A DNA stretch of 64,000 bases from Vibrio europaeus (lineage in GTDB: Bacteria > Pseudomonadota > Gammaproteobacteria > Enterobacterales > Vibrionaceae), in assembly GCF_001695575.1 (NCBI RefSeq), contig NZ_LUAX01000007.1:496001-560000 (forward strand). The letters run 5' to 3'. Below, in pieces: positions 52,972 through 61,803 of this stretch (the first letter of the stretch is position 1; every line of letters begins with the position of its first letter). The position numbers were made by a program, and so were the translations under genes. Under the pieces are notes generated by a model. That model did not search any database and had not been told where the DNA came from. It was given only the letters and a program-made list of their open reading frames with translations.

Positions 52972-53282
52972 ATAACCTCTTTTTTTGATTCACTCATCTT
53001 CCCTAACGAGTCCAGAGTCCTCATTGACCCTGTGGAGCTATGCTCATTGATTCAATTTTTCTATTGAAATTTGTCCTTATACAAACAGCCTCAAGTTGCT
53101 CGTTTCAACAGTTAACCCTACAAATATTAGTCTGGGTTGCGAAAAGAAAGCGGGCATTATTAATAAACTTGCGCCCATTTGTCGAGTATTGACTTAAAAA
53201 ACACGACTTAAGAGAGTGTAAACGTGCGCTAGATATTAGCTTTACACACTCAGACGAGATAAAGATTGACAAGGTTTTAGGC
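52972..53282. other. 311-bp leader/intergenic region of gltS
   Basis: No gene seen. A 65-codon minus-strand frame (53105-53302) runs into the Qrr terminator and is not credible as a gene. The region should contain the gltS promoter. I saw no riboswitch-like fold. Confidence 0.55.
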
Positions 53283-53390
53283 AAAAAAATAGCCAACCGC
53301 AATGTTGCGATTGGCTTATATATAGTGTGAACAAATTACATTCACTAACAACGTCAGTTGGCTAGGTGACCCTCGGCTTAATAAGGGTCA
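53283..53390 (-). ncRNA. qrr: Qrr quorum-regulatory small RNA
   Basis: On the minus strand, about 108 nt from the predicted start at 53390 to the T run at 53283. The first hairpin pairs GTGACCC with GGGTCAC. The conserved Qrr core CTAGCCAACTGACGTTGTTA is intact (complement of 53346-53365). The RNA ends in the stem AGCCAATCGCAA/TTGCGGTTGGCT (one mismatch) and seven T. Layout, core and length match Vibrio Qrr RNAs, which with Hfq pair to luxR-type, aphA and other mRNAs at low cell density. The predicted start lies 12 bases after a sigma-54 promoter. Confidence 0.93.
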
Positions 53391-53400
53391 CTTTAAGTAA

Positions 53401-53416
53401 TGCAGTTAGCGTGCCA
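53401..53416 (-). promoter_or_regulatory. Sigma-54 promoter of qrr
   Basis: The minus strand reads TGGCACGCTAACTGCA: GG and GC are exactly ten bases apart, as needed for -24/-12. The RNA would start about 12 bases downstream, at the first base of TGACCC. Confidence 0.88.
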
Positions 53417-53491
53417 ACTTTAAAACCACGTTATTTTTGTCTTACACCGCATTTTTTGGGCGGTTTTACTTCCCAAAATGCAATATGAAAA

Positions 53492-53504
53492 TTGCAAAAT
53501 GCAA
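53492..53504 (-). promoter_or_regulatory. LuxO-type binding site upstream of qrr
   Basis: TTGCATTTTGCAA on the minus strand is a perfect TTGCA-N3-TGCAA inverted repeat, the known LuxO site form. A second partial copy lies at 53471-53483 and a half site near 53510. It is about 80-90 bases from the promoter, an enhancer-like distance. Confidence 0.82.
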
Positions 53505-53625
53505 TTATTTGCAAAAACATATTAAACCATATTCCTATAAACACATTTATCAACGTTGATTTTTCATACTTTTTCTACATAAGAGTCGGTATACTCTTGG
53601 CACCTAAATTTAGTTATCACGAAGA

Positions 53626-54546
53626 ATGAACTACTTAACTACTTTTCTTAAAGGCATGGCCATGGGCGCAGCAGACGTTGTACCTGGGGTGTCAGGCGGG
53701 ACCATCGCATTTATTACTGGTATTTACGACACCTTACTTGAAAGTATTCGTCGTATTAACCCGAGTGTTATTGGCATCTGGAAGCGCGAAGGTTTCAAAG
53801 CGGCATTTGCGCATATCAATGGCTTGTTTCTCATTGCCCTGTTTGGTGGTGTGCTTACCAGTATCGCGACCCTTGCTAAACTGATCTCATGGCTACTGGT
53901 GACGTATCCGATTCCACTGTGGTCATTTTTCTTCGGGCTGATTCTGGTCTCTGTGTTCCATATGCTCAAGCAAATTGAACAAAAAAGCCTAAGTCGACTC
54001 GTCTTCTTACTACTCGGGGTAGCGTTCGCTTATAGCATTACGGTACTTAACCCACTTCAACTTGAGACAACCAGCATCAATGTCCTGCTCGCAGGCGGTA
54101 TCGCGATCTGTGCGATGATCCTACCAGGCATCTCCGGCAGCTTCATTTTGTTATTGATTGGTATGTACACCCCAGTATTAGGAGCGGTTAAGTCCTTTGA
54201 CCTTCCAATCCTTGCTTTATTCCTAACAGGCTGCGTTTTAGGCTTGCTGAGCTTTTCTCACGTTCTTTCTTGGCTTTTAAAACGCTTCAGAGATCTTGCT
54301 CTCGTCTTTCTAACCGGTTTAATGCTAGGCACTTTACCTAAAATCTGGCCGTGGAAAGAGACCATCAGTTGGCGTACAAATTCAAGCGGTGAGCAAGTTC
54401 CTCTGATTCAGCACAACTTATCACCTTCAGCCTTTGAAGCATTGAATTCTCAACCGTCTCAACTAGGAATAGCTATTGTCTTAATGCTTTGTGCAATCGG
54501 CTTAGTCTTAGGCTTAGAGAAGTTCGCTGAAAATCGAGATCTATAA
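53626..54546 (+). CDS. popT: DUF368 undecaprenyl-phosphate translocase (PopT-type)
   Basis: A 306-residue membrane protein with the DUF368 signatures: FLKGMAMGAADVVPGVSGGT near 8-27 and AICAMILPGISGSFILLLIG near 160-179, two pseudo-symmetric hairpins rich in G, P and S, plus about eight further helices. DUF368 proteins were shown to translocate the C55-P carrier lipid across the inner membrane, with the V. cholerae member needed at high pH. The gene is monocistronic with its own terminator. The qrr promoter region lies directly upstream on the opposite strand. Confidence 0.9.
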   Translation: MNYLTTFLKGMAMGAADVVPGVSGGTIAFITGIYDTLLESIRRINPSVIGIWKREGFKAAFAHINGLFLIALFGGVLTSIATLAKLISWLLVTYPIPLWSFFFGLILVSVFHMLKQIEQKSLSRLVFLLLGVAFAYSITVLNPLQLETTSINVLLAGGIAICAMILPGISGSFILLLIGMYTPVLGAVKSFDLPILALFLTGCVLGLLSFSHVLSWLLKRFRDLALVFLTGLMLGTLPKIWPWKETISWRTNSSGEQVPLIQHNLSPSAFEALNSQPSQLGIAIVLMLCAIGLVLGLEKFAENRDL

Positions 54547-54559
54547 TCATTCACTTTGA

Positions 54560-54588
54560 AAAAACGGCTTCTATTGAAGCCGTTTTTA
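54560..54588 (+). terminator. Terminator of the DUF368 gene
   Basis: AAAACGGCTTC pairs with GAAGCCGTTTT across TATT and is followed by T. Confidence 0.88.
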
Positions 54589-54605
54589 TTACCACTAGAA
54601 GCTTT

Positions 54606-54624
54606 CGTAATGATAATCAATTGT
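54606..54624. promoter_or_regulatory. Fur-box-like site before the FhuF-like gene
   Basis: CGTAATGATAATCAATTGT matches 13 of 19 positions of the Fur consensus, including the central AATGATAATCA. It lies 60 bases before the start codon, a position suited to repression. Confidence 0.65.
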
Positions 54625-54683
54625 AATAAAGGTTAGATTTCTTTATTCTTGGCTCACTGATTTAACGGAATAAGTACAACAAT

Positions 54684-55415
54684 ATGAGTGGCCATTCGTT
54701 CTTTGAGCACCTTTTCGAGCACTCACAGCAAGTCACCCCTTATCTGAACGGCGCAATAAGACCTTTAGCAGAGGTCAACTCAGAGCATCCGCTCATCCAT
54801 ATTGATCGCTCTAGCTCAGAAAGTATTCGCAAACTATATGAAAGCCTCAAACTAGAGCATCCAGAAGCTGGCGCGGCCTACTGGCTGACTCGCACTTGGA
54901 CTCTACTTTGTTGGCAGCCCATTTATGTGGCATTTATTGCTATCTACTCTTGCCAAGGTTTACCTAAACTGTCAGCTATTGGTCAGCAAGTTCAATCAAA
55001 CTTTATCAGTGGTTATCAGTTTGATAGTGAAGACTACTTTCAGGGGACTGAACAAGAGCTGATTGAACATGCGGGCAAAGAGCTCAATGCTCTATTTGAT
55101 TATTTCCGCCAAGAGATGAGTATTTGGACCCGTATCCGACCTGGATTTACTAATCATTTGTTTGCTGATGGGATACTCGGTTGTTTAGTTAAGTTAAGTC
55201 AATTTGCTCCCGACCTTCCCGGAGAGTATTTGCTTGGTCAAGCTCGACAATGGTTAACCGCCTGCAATCTTCCTGAAAAACTCATGGCCTCACTTAGCTA
55301 TGACGAAACATCAAAACAACTCGTTTTTGTGCGAACCTCTTGCTGTTTAGTCTATAAATGCCAAGGGCGGGAACTGTGTACTGACTGCCCTAGGCACCCG
55401 GACAATAAGCGTTAA
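54684..55415 (+). CDS. fhuF: FhuF-like siderophore ferric reductase
   Basis: A 243-residue cytoplasmic protein. The C-terminus holds the FhuF [2Fe-2S] pattern CC-x10-C-x2-C (CCLVYKCQGRELCTDC), the unusual motif that defines the family. The N-terminal part (about 20-150) is helical, with ILGCLVKLSQFAPDL further on. FhuF reduces Fe(III) from hydroxamate siderophores in the cytoplasm. It fits the aerobactin uptake genes nearby. A Fur-like site precedes it. Its stop overlaps the end of the convergent MFS gene by four bases. Confidence 0.88.
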   Translation: MSGHSFFEHLFEHSQQVTPYLNGAIRPLAEVNSEHPLIHIDRSSSESIRKLYESLKLEHPEAGAAYWLTRTWTLLCWQPIYVAFIAIYSCQGLPKLSAIGQQVQSNFISGYQFDSEDYFQGTEQELIEHAGKELNALFDYFRQEMSIWTRIRPGFTNHLFADGILGCLVKLSQFAPDLPGEYLLGQARQWLTACNLPEKLMASLSYDETSKQLVFVRTSCCLVYKCQGRELCTDCPRHPDNKR

Positions 55416-56620
55416 GACGGGTCTGCGACTTCGTTTGAGGGGCGCTTTGTAGCCAAATAAGCAATTGCGACTATCAAGACCGAAAACGCGAGACACAAAT
55501 AAATAGGATACAAAGGGTTTATGGTTGCGGTGAACGCCAGCAACGACGCTAATCCATAGCCAATGGTATGCGACATCGCAATGTAACCCGCCACAGAGCC
55601 AGGTGCATCGCTTTGTTTCTCGGTCGCCTCAGACGTATAGGCCGGAACAAGTAGCGCAGCTCCACTCGCCGCAATCGCCATCGCGAAAGCATACAGCCAA
55701 ATATTGGGTAATAGGAAAAGTACCAAGCCGCATAGCAAGCCCACCGCCCCGAGTCGATACATTTTCATTGGCGTGATTTTTTTGTTTCTAACAACAATAA
55801 GTTGAACAGCAAACGTAGATGTCGCGCTAATCGTCAAAAGTACCCCAATCCCATCACTGATTTGAGCCGTCGGCCAACTTGTTACCGATTGCATAAGTGG
55901 AGTAAAGCTGTACTGCAACAGCGCAATCGCCGCACAAAGCAGCAAACCACTCAAAAGATAAGGTAGAAAGGATTTATTCGGCAGCCAAGGTAAAGCCTCA
56001 GCGGCTTTCTCACTCTCTAAACCATGTTGAGGCGTTGGCTGAAAAAGCACCGTGAAGAGAGCGATAAGAGGAAGCGCGATCATTAGCATCAATGGTGCAT
56101 AGGGAGAAAACTTTAAAGCTACTATCGCGATCAATGGCCCAACAAGCCTGCCCGCGCTCAACCCAATACTGATACTCGTGATGGCTTGTAATCGATTCTC
56201 TGCACCACACAAAAGGATTGCCCAGTGTTGGCAAGCGGGAACCATTCCCGATACAGTGCAGCCGTATATAATCCGAGCAAGTATCAAGCCGACTAACCAA
56301 AGCATGACCATATGGGGCTGATGCTCACTTAAGATGGCAAATAGAAACAAGAGCACGAAACTGATCGCCATGCCAAACAAGGCTTGGACAACCACATTTC
56401 TCGGCCCACGTTTGTCGCTGTATCTGCCCCAATAAGGTGCCGATGGCAAAAACAGAAAGCTCCCAATCGCGATAAGAATCGACCAAGTAGGTAAACTGAA
56501 TGCGGAGCGCTCAACTAAGAAAGGGAGCGAGACGAGCAAGCCATTTTGACCAATACCCATGAGTGCTGCTGCTAAACTGATTGCCCACAGTTGAGCTTTT
56601 TTGCTGTGTAAAACCGACAT
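55412..56620 (-). CDS. MFS transporter, probably iron-regulated
   Basis: A 402-residue MFS permease with twelve helices (loop motif GRYSDKRGPRN near 65-75). It is divergent from the ferric-hydroxamate transporter genes across a region with a perfect Fur box, and convergent with the FhuF-like gene. This location suggests iron control and a role in siderophore traffic, for example export or uptake of a siderophore or its fragments. The sequence does not tell which. No siderophore biosynthesis genes are nearby. Confidence 0.82.
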   Translation of the reverse strand: MSVLHSKKAQLWAISLAAALMGIGQNGLLVSLPFLVERSAFSLPTWSILIAIGSFLFLPSAPYWGRYSDKRGPRNVVVQALFGMAISFVLLFLFAILSEHQPHMVMLWLVGLILARIIYGCTVSGMVPACQHWAILLCGAENRLQAITSISIGLSAGRLVGPLIAIVALKFSPYAPLMLMIALPLIALFTVLFQPTPQHGLESEKAAEALPWLPNKSFLPYLLSGLLLCAAIALLQYSFTPLMQSVTSWPTAQISDGIGVLLTISATSTFAVQLIVVRNKKITPMKMYRLGAVGLLCGLVLFLLPNIWLYAFAMAIAASGAALLVPAYTSEATEKQSDAPGSVAGYIAMSHTIGYGLASLLAFTATINPLYPIYLCLAFSVLIVAIAYLATKRPSNEVADPS

Positions 56621-56695
56621 ATTTGTAATTCATTGTAATTGTTATAAAAGTCAGCAATGAGCAATCCATATAATTAATGATAGAGCTATTGATTG

Positions 56696-56710
56696 TGAAA
56701 ATAATTCTCA
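56696..56710. promoter_or_regulatory. Perfect Fur box between the MFS gene and fhuC
   Basis: TGAAAATAATTCTCA is an exact 7-1-7 inverted repeat of the form TGANAAT-N-ATTNTCA. It lies 34 bases before the fhuC start codon and 76 bases before the MFS start, so it can serve both. Confidence 0.85.
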
Positions 56711-56743
56711 TTGCTTTTTTAGCGTGATAAAGTTAGCGGCTTA

Positions 56744-57541
56744 ATGCCAATAACTCAACTTCATATTTTACTTATGTATCAACTTGTCGATGCGTCGTTC
56801 GAAATCGACGGTAAGATTATCCTATCTCCCACTACACTCGATTTTGCTCCCGGGAAGGTGACAACACTTCTTGGTCACAATGGTTGTGGTAAATCGACCT
56901 TAATCAAACTTCTTAGTCGTCAAAATGCGCCAACCCATGGACAAGTTTTGTTTAATCAACAACTCGTCTCTTCGTTTTCGAGCTTAGAGTTCGCCCATAA
57001 AGTGGCTTATTTGCCTCAACATCCCCCGATCACTGACGGCGTGACCGTGCGCGAACTGGTCTGTTTTGGACACTATCCATGGAAAGGGGCATTTGGTCGT
57101 TACGGAAAAAAAGATTACGCCATTGTCGACCAAGCGATTGAGAAAGTTGGCTTAACACCATTTGCAGAGCGATTTGTCGCGACTTTATCAGGTGGTGAAA
57201 GACAAAGAGCTTGGGTCGCTATGCTGCTTGCTCAACAAAGCCAATGTATTTTGCTTGATGAACCGACTTCGGCTTTGGATGTCGCCCATCAACATGAACT
57301 ATTAGCCTTAATCCGAGAGCTCAACCAATCGATGGGTTTAACGGTGATCATGGTACTGCATGATGTCAACATGGCTGCTAAGTTTAGCGATCATCTGATT
57401 GCCCTCCACTCTGGAAAAGTCATTGCCTCTGGCTCTCCTCAAGAACTAATGACGCCAGAAACATTAATGAAAATATACGGTATGGAGCTCGCATTGTTCG
57501 AACACCCTAAAACGGGCAAACCGATCAGCTACATCCCTTAA
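56744..57541 (+). CDS. fhuC: Ferric-hydroxamate ABC transporter ATPase (FhuC/VatC)
   Basis: A 265-residue ABC ATPase. Walker A is GHNGCGKST at 44-52, the Q-loop is in VAYLPQHPP, the signature is LSGGERQ and Walker B is ILLDEPTSALD, followed by the switch His in VLHDVNMAA. Length and segments such as TVRELVCFGHYPWKGAFGRYG follow E. coli FhuC very closely. An alternative start at 56774 would begin MYQLVDASF; neither start has a good ribosome site. It is the first gene of the C-D-B operon. Confidence 0.94.
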   Translation: MPITQLHILLMYQLVDASFEIDGKIILSPTTLDFAPGKVTTLLGHNGCGKSTLIKLLSRQNAPTHGQVLFNQQLVSSFSSLEFAHKVAYLPQHPPITDGVTVRELVCFGHYPWKGAFGRYGKKDYAIVDQAIEKVGLTPFAERFVATLSGGERQRAWVAMLLAQQSQCILLDEPTSALDVAHQHELLALIRELNQSMGLTVIMVLHDVNMAAKFSDHLIALHSGKVIASGSPQELMTPETLMKIYGMELALFEHPKTGKPISYIP

Positions 57542-57558
57542 ACAAGAAGGAACCTGTT

Positions 57559-58452
57559 GTGAAAAAACTCATAGCAATGCTCTCAGCAGCATTGGCATTC
57601 AATAGTTACGCGCTCGATATTACCCACGAAATGGGAACAGCTTCCTTTGAAACGACACCGAAGAAAGTCGTGGCACTAGATTGGGTACTGACCGAAACGG
57701 CACTCAGCCTTGGCGTCGACCTCGAAGGTGTCGCCGATACCAACGGCTATCAGCAATGGGTTGTTGAGCCAAGCCTAGATTCTGATGTGATCGATGTCGG
57801 CTCACGCCGCGAACCTAATCTAGAGTTACTCACGGATATCAAACCCGATGTCATCTTGATCAGCAAGCATATGGCCGCTGCCTATGAGCAGTTAAATAAG
57901 ATTGCGCCAGTTCTCGTTTACAGTGTTTATAGTGAAGAAAAGCAACCATTAGCATCAGCAAAATCTATTACGACCTCTTTGGGTAAACTGTTCGACAAAG
58001 AGCAACGTGCCAAGCAAGTGATCGAGCAAACGGACCAACGCCTTGCGAACAACGGAGAAAAAGTTGTATCAGCCGGAAAGGCAGACAAGCCACTACTGTT
58101 TGCGCGATTCATTAACGATAAAACACTGCGTATTCACAGCCAAGGTTCTCTGGCGCAAGACACCATCAGCGCGATGGGGCTAAAGAACGATTGGCAAGAG
58201 CAAACCAATCTTTGGGGTTTCACTACAACGGGAACAGAAAAATTGGCCGAGCATCAAAAGGCTAACGTGATGATTTTTGGTCCTTTGAAACAAGAAGAAC
58301 GTCAGCAACTTACGCTGTCTCCTCTTTGGCAAGCGATGGAGTTCACTCGTACTGATTCTGTTTATGAGCTTCCAGCAATTTGGACTTTTGGTGGGCTGAT
58401 CGCAGCACAAAGATTTAGTGACCACATTACCGAGCAACTCATCCAACAATAA
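57559..58452 (+). CDS. fhuD: Periplasmic hydroxamate-siderophore binding protein (FhuD/VatD)
   Basis: A 297-residue exported class III binding protein. The GTG start at 57559 has AAGGAA six bases upstream. A signal peptide (1-18, ending NSYALDI) is followed by VVALDWVLTETALSLGVDL, then the family LELLTDIKPDVILIS and the second lobe with DTISAMGLKNDWQEQTNLWGF. It receives ferric aerobactin or another hydroxamate after outer-membrane transport and delivers it to FhuB. The V. vulnificus homologue is called VatD, by memory of the literature. It overlaps fhuB by one base. Confidence 0.9.
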   Translation: MKKLIAMLSAALAFNSYALDITHEMGTASFETTPKKVVALDWVLTETALSLGVDLEGVADTNGYQQWVVEPSLDSDVIDVGSRREPNLELLTDIKPDVILISKHMAAAYEQLNKIAPVLVYSVYSEEKQPLASAKSITTSLGKLFDKEQRAKQVIEQTDQRLANNGEKVVSAGKADKPLLFARFINDKTLRIHSQGSLAQDTISAMGLKNDWQEQTNLWGFTTTGTEKLAEHQKANVMIFGPLKQEERQQLTLSPLWQAMEFTRTDSVYELPAIWTFGGLIAAQRFSDHITEQLIQQ

Positions 58453-60449
58453 TGAAAACCATAAAGATCGCAAACCAAGCTAACGGTCGATTAAGTTTTA
58501 AAACAGCAGCGTTATTCAGCGCTGCTGTTTTGATCATTGGCTCTCTGCTGCAAATAACCGCTCCCTATTCACAAGGTATTAGCCTCATTTGGGACACCAT
58601 TTTTCATTTTGACTCTGCCAATTATCAGCATCTCATCACCCATTTAACCTATTTGCCGAGACTGGCTGTCGCGGTCATTTGTGGATTCGCGCTAGCCGTT
58701 GCCGGTTGTGTGATGCAGTTTGTCTTGCGCAATCCGATCGCTTCTCCAACAACATTAGGCGTCGCAGCAGGTGCTGAACTGGGCATGGTGCTGGGCATTT
58801 TGTTGATCCCTGCCAACCTTGTCATCCCAGGTTTTGTTCCGGCATTTATTGGTGGCTGCCTCGCGACCGGACTGGTGTTTGTTTTAAGTTCCGCTAGAGG
58901 CTTTTCACCACTGCATATGGTGCTTGCAGGTATGGTGGTGAGCCTGTTTTTAGGCTCACTCAACACCATGTTATTAATGCTCCATGAGCAGCGACTTACC
59001 AGTATCTTTGTCTGGGGAGCGGGCGTACTGAATCAAAATGACTGGTCGAGTACTCAAATGCTGTTGCCTTTGGTTCTCTTACCTACCAGCTTACTCTTAG
59101 TCCTACAGCGTCCATTATCCGCACTCCAGTTTGGTGACAATGTCGCGACATCGTTGGGCGTGAATATCAAACAGATCAAACTGCTCTGCCTATCGTTAGC
59201 AATTTTCATTACCGCTGCAGTGGTCAGTGAAGTGGGCTTAATTGGCTTTGTCGGTATCGTTGCACCTGCGATTGCCAGAATGCTTGGTGTTAGAGCCCTT
59301 GCCAAGCAAATTCTAGCCAGTGGTGTTATCGGTAGTAGTATCCTGCTCATCGTTGACCTAGTGATCCAGCCTTTCTCTGGTGTCGGTGGAGAGCTGTTAC
59401 CGACAGGCGCGATGACAGCCTTAATTGGCGCGCCTTTTTTATTATGGCTCCTGCAACGAACCAAACTGCAATCAGACCTTAAAGCACGCTCTGAACATGT
59501 CGAGCATTACAAATTGGTCAGCACTCGCAATATTTTGGTTACATTGACCGTTGCACTCATTGCGGTTTCTCTCTTCGCGATTATGGTCGGTAAGAATCAG
59601 TTGGGTTGGAGTCTTGGTTTCAACCAAGCGATGTTTGAACTGCGAGCACCACGCGTACTTGTCGCACTGATTTCGGGAATAGGTTTAGCATTTGCAGGAA
59701 CGATTATTCAGCGTATCTCTAACAACCCAATGGCTAGCCCAGAGGTTTTAGGGATTAGTTCAGGTGCGGCGCTCGCACTGGTTCTCGGCACCTTGTTTGG
59801 TATCGCTGTGGGCAGAGAACAACAAATGTTGCTCGGCACGCTTGGCGCGGTTTCGGTAACCGCAGTGGTATGGTTAATGGGCAGAAAACACAATTTTGCC
59901 CCAACACAAACCCTACTGACGGGTATTGCTTTGAGTGCAGGTTTAGATGCCTTACTCAGAATCGCAATGAGCTCAGGCCATGATAACGCGTCTGCACTGC
60001 TCACTTGGCTATCTGGCTCGACTTACTTAGTCGCACACAATGACGTTGTACTGCTAACGATTGGTGTCACCTTTGTTGGTGCGATTGCCCTATCTCTTAA
60101 TCGTTGGATTGAGTTGATTGGCTTAGGTGAAGTCACGGCGAATAGTATCGGTATGAACGCCACTGTGGTTAGGTTGGTGCTACTGTTACTTGTTGCTGCT
60201 CTAACGACGCTGTGTACCATAGTGATTGGCCCACTCAGCTTTATTGGCCTATTGGCTCCACATATGGCGCGCTCACTTCACCAATATCGAGCCACTCCGC
60301 AAATGCTCACCGCGGCCCTACTAGGAGCAACAATCATGGTACTGGCTGATTGGATAGGACGAACACTTTGGTTCCCTTGGCAATTCCCTGCTGGATTGCT
60401 TGCATCCTTGATTGGTGGCGGCTACTTCCTCTACCTAATGAGACGTTAA
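58452..60449 (+). CDS. fhuB: Ferric-hydroxamate ABC permease, fused double-length (FhuB/VatB)
   Basis: A 665-residue membrane protein formed by two fused FecCD permease halves (about 1-325 and 345-665). Each half has the ATPase-contacting GLIGFVGIVAPAIARMLG-type segment (near 260 and, as IGPLSFIGLLAPHMARSL, near 595). The double-length organisation is characteristic of FhuB. About twenty membrane helices are expected. It partners with FhuC and FhuD encoded just before it. The fusion point is the polar loop LQRTKLQSDLKARSEHVEHY. Confidence 0.93.
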   Translation: MKTIKIANQANGRLSFKTAALFSAAVLIIGSLLQITAPYSQGISLIWDTIFHFDSANYQHLITHLTYLPRLAVAVICGFALAVAGCVMQFVLRNPIASPTTLGVAAGAELGMVLGILLIPANLVIPGFVPAFIGGCLATGLVFVLSSARGFSPLHMVLAGMVVSLFLGSLNTMLLMLHEQRLTSIFVWGAGVLNQNDWSSTQMLLPLVLLPTSLLLVLQRPLSALQFGDNVATSLGVNIKQIKLLCLSLAIFITAAVVSEVGLIGFVGIVAPAIARMLGVRALAKQILASGVIGSSILLIVDLVIQPFSGVGGELLPTGAMTALIGAPFLLWLLQRTKLQSDLKARSEHVEHYKLVSTRNILVTLTVALIAVSLFAIMVGKNQLGWSLGFNQAMFELRAPRVLVALISGIGLAFAGTIIQRISNNPMASPEVLGISSGAALALVLGTLFGIAVGREQQMLLGTLGAVSVTAVVWLMGRKHNFAPTQTLLTGIALSAGLDALLRIAMSSGHDNASALLTWLSGSTYLVAHNDVVLLTIGVTFVGAIALSLNRWIELIGLGEVTANSIGMNATVVRLVLLLLVAALTTLCTIVIGPLSFIGLLAPHMARSLHQYRATPQMLTAALLGATIMVLADWIGRTLWFPWQFPAGLLASLIGGGYFLYLMRR

Positions 60450-60560
60450 TCTGAAGAACCACAGCTCGCCACAGGAGGTTAACGTATTGATCTTCTGTGG
60501 CAACTATTCCTCTCTATTGAAGAGTCCTATCTATCTGATACTTATTCCAAACTTATTTGA

Positions 60561-60586
60561 TTGCATTTTGGTTGCAAAAATACAAT
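60561..60586. promoter_or_regulatory. IutR-type operator candidate before the GntR regulator gene
   Basis: A 26-nt block opening TTGCATTTTGGT and ending TGCAAAAATACAAT. Within it TGCA-AAAA-TACA forms a TGYA-N4-TRCA inverted repeat. The same block, 23 of 26 identical, recurs before the receptor gene. It is probably the operator through which the regulator controls itself. Confidence 0.65.
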
Positions 60587-60647
60587 TAATGGTAATGAGA
60601 TGAATTTATGATTACTATGGGGGCAAGAACACTACAAATTGTCACTC

Positions 60648-61604
60648 ATGGAAAAGACAGCAATTACTAAACTTCAGCAAGATTTATTCAATAAAGTCGT
60701 CAGCAAGCTCAAAGTGGAGCATGCAAAAGTTGGCGACAGCCTGAACGAATCTTCGTTAGCCCAACAGTTTGAAGTCTCAAGAACGCCGATGCGTGCTGTA
60801 CTTACTTATATGTCAGCGTTAGGGATCGCGAAAGCGGTTCCCTATAAAGGCTTTGTCTTACAGCTTGATGCGCAAGCCATCAAATCTGATGATGTCTCCG
60901 ATAAGGAAGAATCTCGTCAGGAGAAGCTTTACCTGAGACTACTCATGGATCTGTTCTTCGGTGATATCGACGCAGCATTTTCTGAGAAAGAGCTTCAAGA
61001 GCGCTACAACGCCAATCGTGGTGAAATACAAAGTGTACTCCGCCTACTAGAAAGTGATGGTATCTTGCGCCGCAGTCCCGGCTATAAATGGCATCTAGAT
61101 GGCGTCCTCAACACGCTTGAACGACACACCGAGAGCTACCGATGTCGACTTATCTTCGAACCTGCCGGCCTTCTTGAGCCGAGTTGGTCACTCGACCGCC
61201 ACGCGCTAGAGGAGTGTCGCGTCCATCACCTTAAAGCGATTCAAGATCCTGATGCAGTGAGCGCAAGTGAGTTATTTAACTTAAGTGCACAATTTCATGA
61301 GCGGATTGCCGCATGTTCTGGTAATCGCTTTTTGCTTGGCAATATGCAGCAACATAATCGAATGCGTAAAGCGACCGATCTCGTGTCTATGCATATTCAA
61401 TCTTCTGTCACCAAGTCTTGCCAACGCCGCTTGGATATCATCGAGCTGGTATTGGCAGGCGACAACCAAGGCGCATCAGCTAAACTCACTCAACTACTAG
61501 AAAATGATATTCGCGTCATGCAGCGCACCTATAGCAATGTGGTCAACCTTTCGCTATCTGAGCGCGACAAGCTCGTAACCAGTATTGCTGACATCGACAT
61601 CTAA
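60648..61604 (+). CDS. iutR: GntR-family repressor of aerobactin uptake (IutR-like)
   Basis: A 318-residue protein with a GntR winged helix near the N-terminus (LNESSLAQQFEVSRTPMRAV) and a second winged-helix-like region at about 100-140 (FSEKELQERYNANRGEIQSV, LLESDGILRRSPGYKWH), followed by a FadR/FCD-like helical domain (FHERIAACSGNRFLLGNMQQ). The start ATG at 60648 is chosen; TTG at 60639 is in frame. Position between the hydroxamate transporter and the receptor gene matches IutR of V. vulnificus as I recall it. Paired sites before itself and the receptor gene fit repression of both. Confidence 0.8.
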   Translation: MEKTAITKLQQDLFNKVVSKLKVEHAKVGDSLNESSLAQQFEVSRTPMRAVLTYMSALGIAKAVPYKGFVLQLDAQAIKSDDVSDKEESRQEKLYLRLLMDLFFGDIDAAFSEKELQERYNANRGEIQSVLRLLESDGILRRSPGYKWHLDGVLNTLERHTESYRCRLIFEPAGLLEPSWSLDRHALEECRVHHLKAIQDPDAVSASELFNLSAQFHERIAACSGNRFLLGNMQQHNRMRKATDLVSMHIQSSVTKSCQRRLDIIELVLAGDNQGASAKLTQLLENDIRVMQRTYSNVVNLSLSERDKLVTSIADIDI

Positions 61605-61611
61605 TCAAATC

Positions 61612-61640
61612 GGCAGCCCAATCACAGCTGCCTTCTTTTT
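61612..61640 (+). terminator. Terminator of the IutR-like gene
   Basis: GGCAGC pairs with GCTGCC around a nine-base loop and is followed by TTCTTTTT. Confidence 0.8.
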
Positions 61641-61754
61641 ACCTCACCATAAGTTTGTTCTTACTCTAAAGCGTCGCTGAGGCACCTAAACCTCGGCGTC
61701 AGCGGTTCATCTTTCCTCTTCAAACCACAATTATCACACCGCTATTGAGTTAAA

Positions 61755-61769
61755 AGAAAATAATTCGCA
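61755..61769. promoter_or_regulatory. Fur-box-like site 1 before the receptor gene
   Basis: AGAAAATAATTCGCA differs from TGANAAT-N-ATTNTCA at two positions. Confidence 0.55.
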
Positions 61770-61777
61770 TTAACACA

Positions 61778-61803
61778 TTGCACTTTCGCTGCAAAAATAC
61801 AAT
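61778..61803. promoter_or_regulatory. IutR-type operator candidate before iutA
   Basis: The second copy of the 26-nt block found before iutR, 23 of 26 identical, including the complete TGCAAAAATACAAT end. It lies between two Fur-like sites. Confidence 0.7.

Noticed and set aside
53105..53302. 65-codon minus-strand frame upstream of gltS
   Set aside because: It begins inside the Qrr terminator and has low-complexity composition. The region is better explained by the small RNA and the gltS leader.
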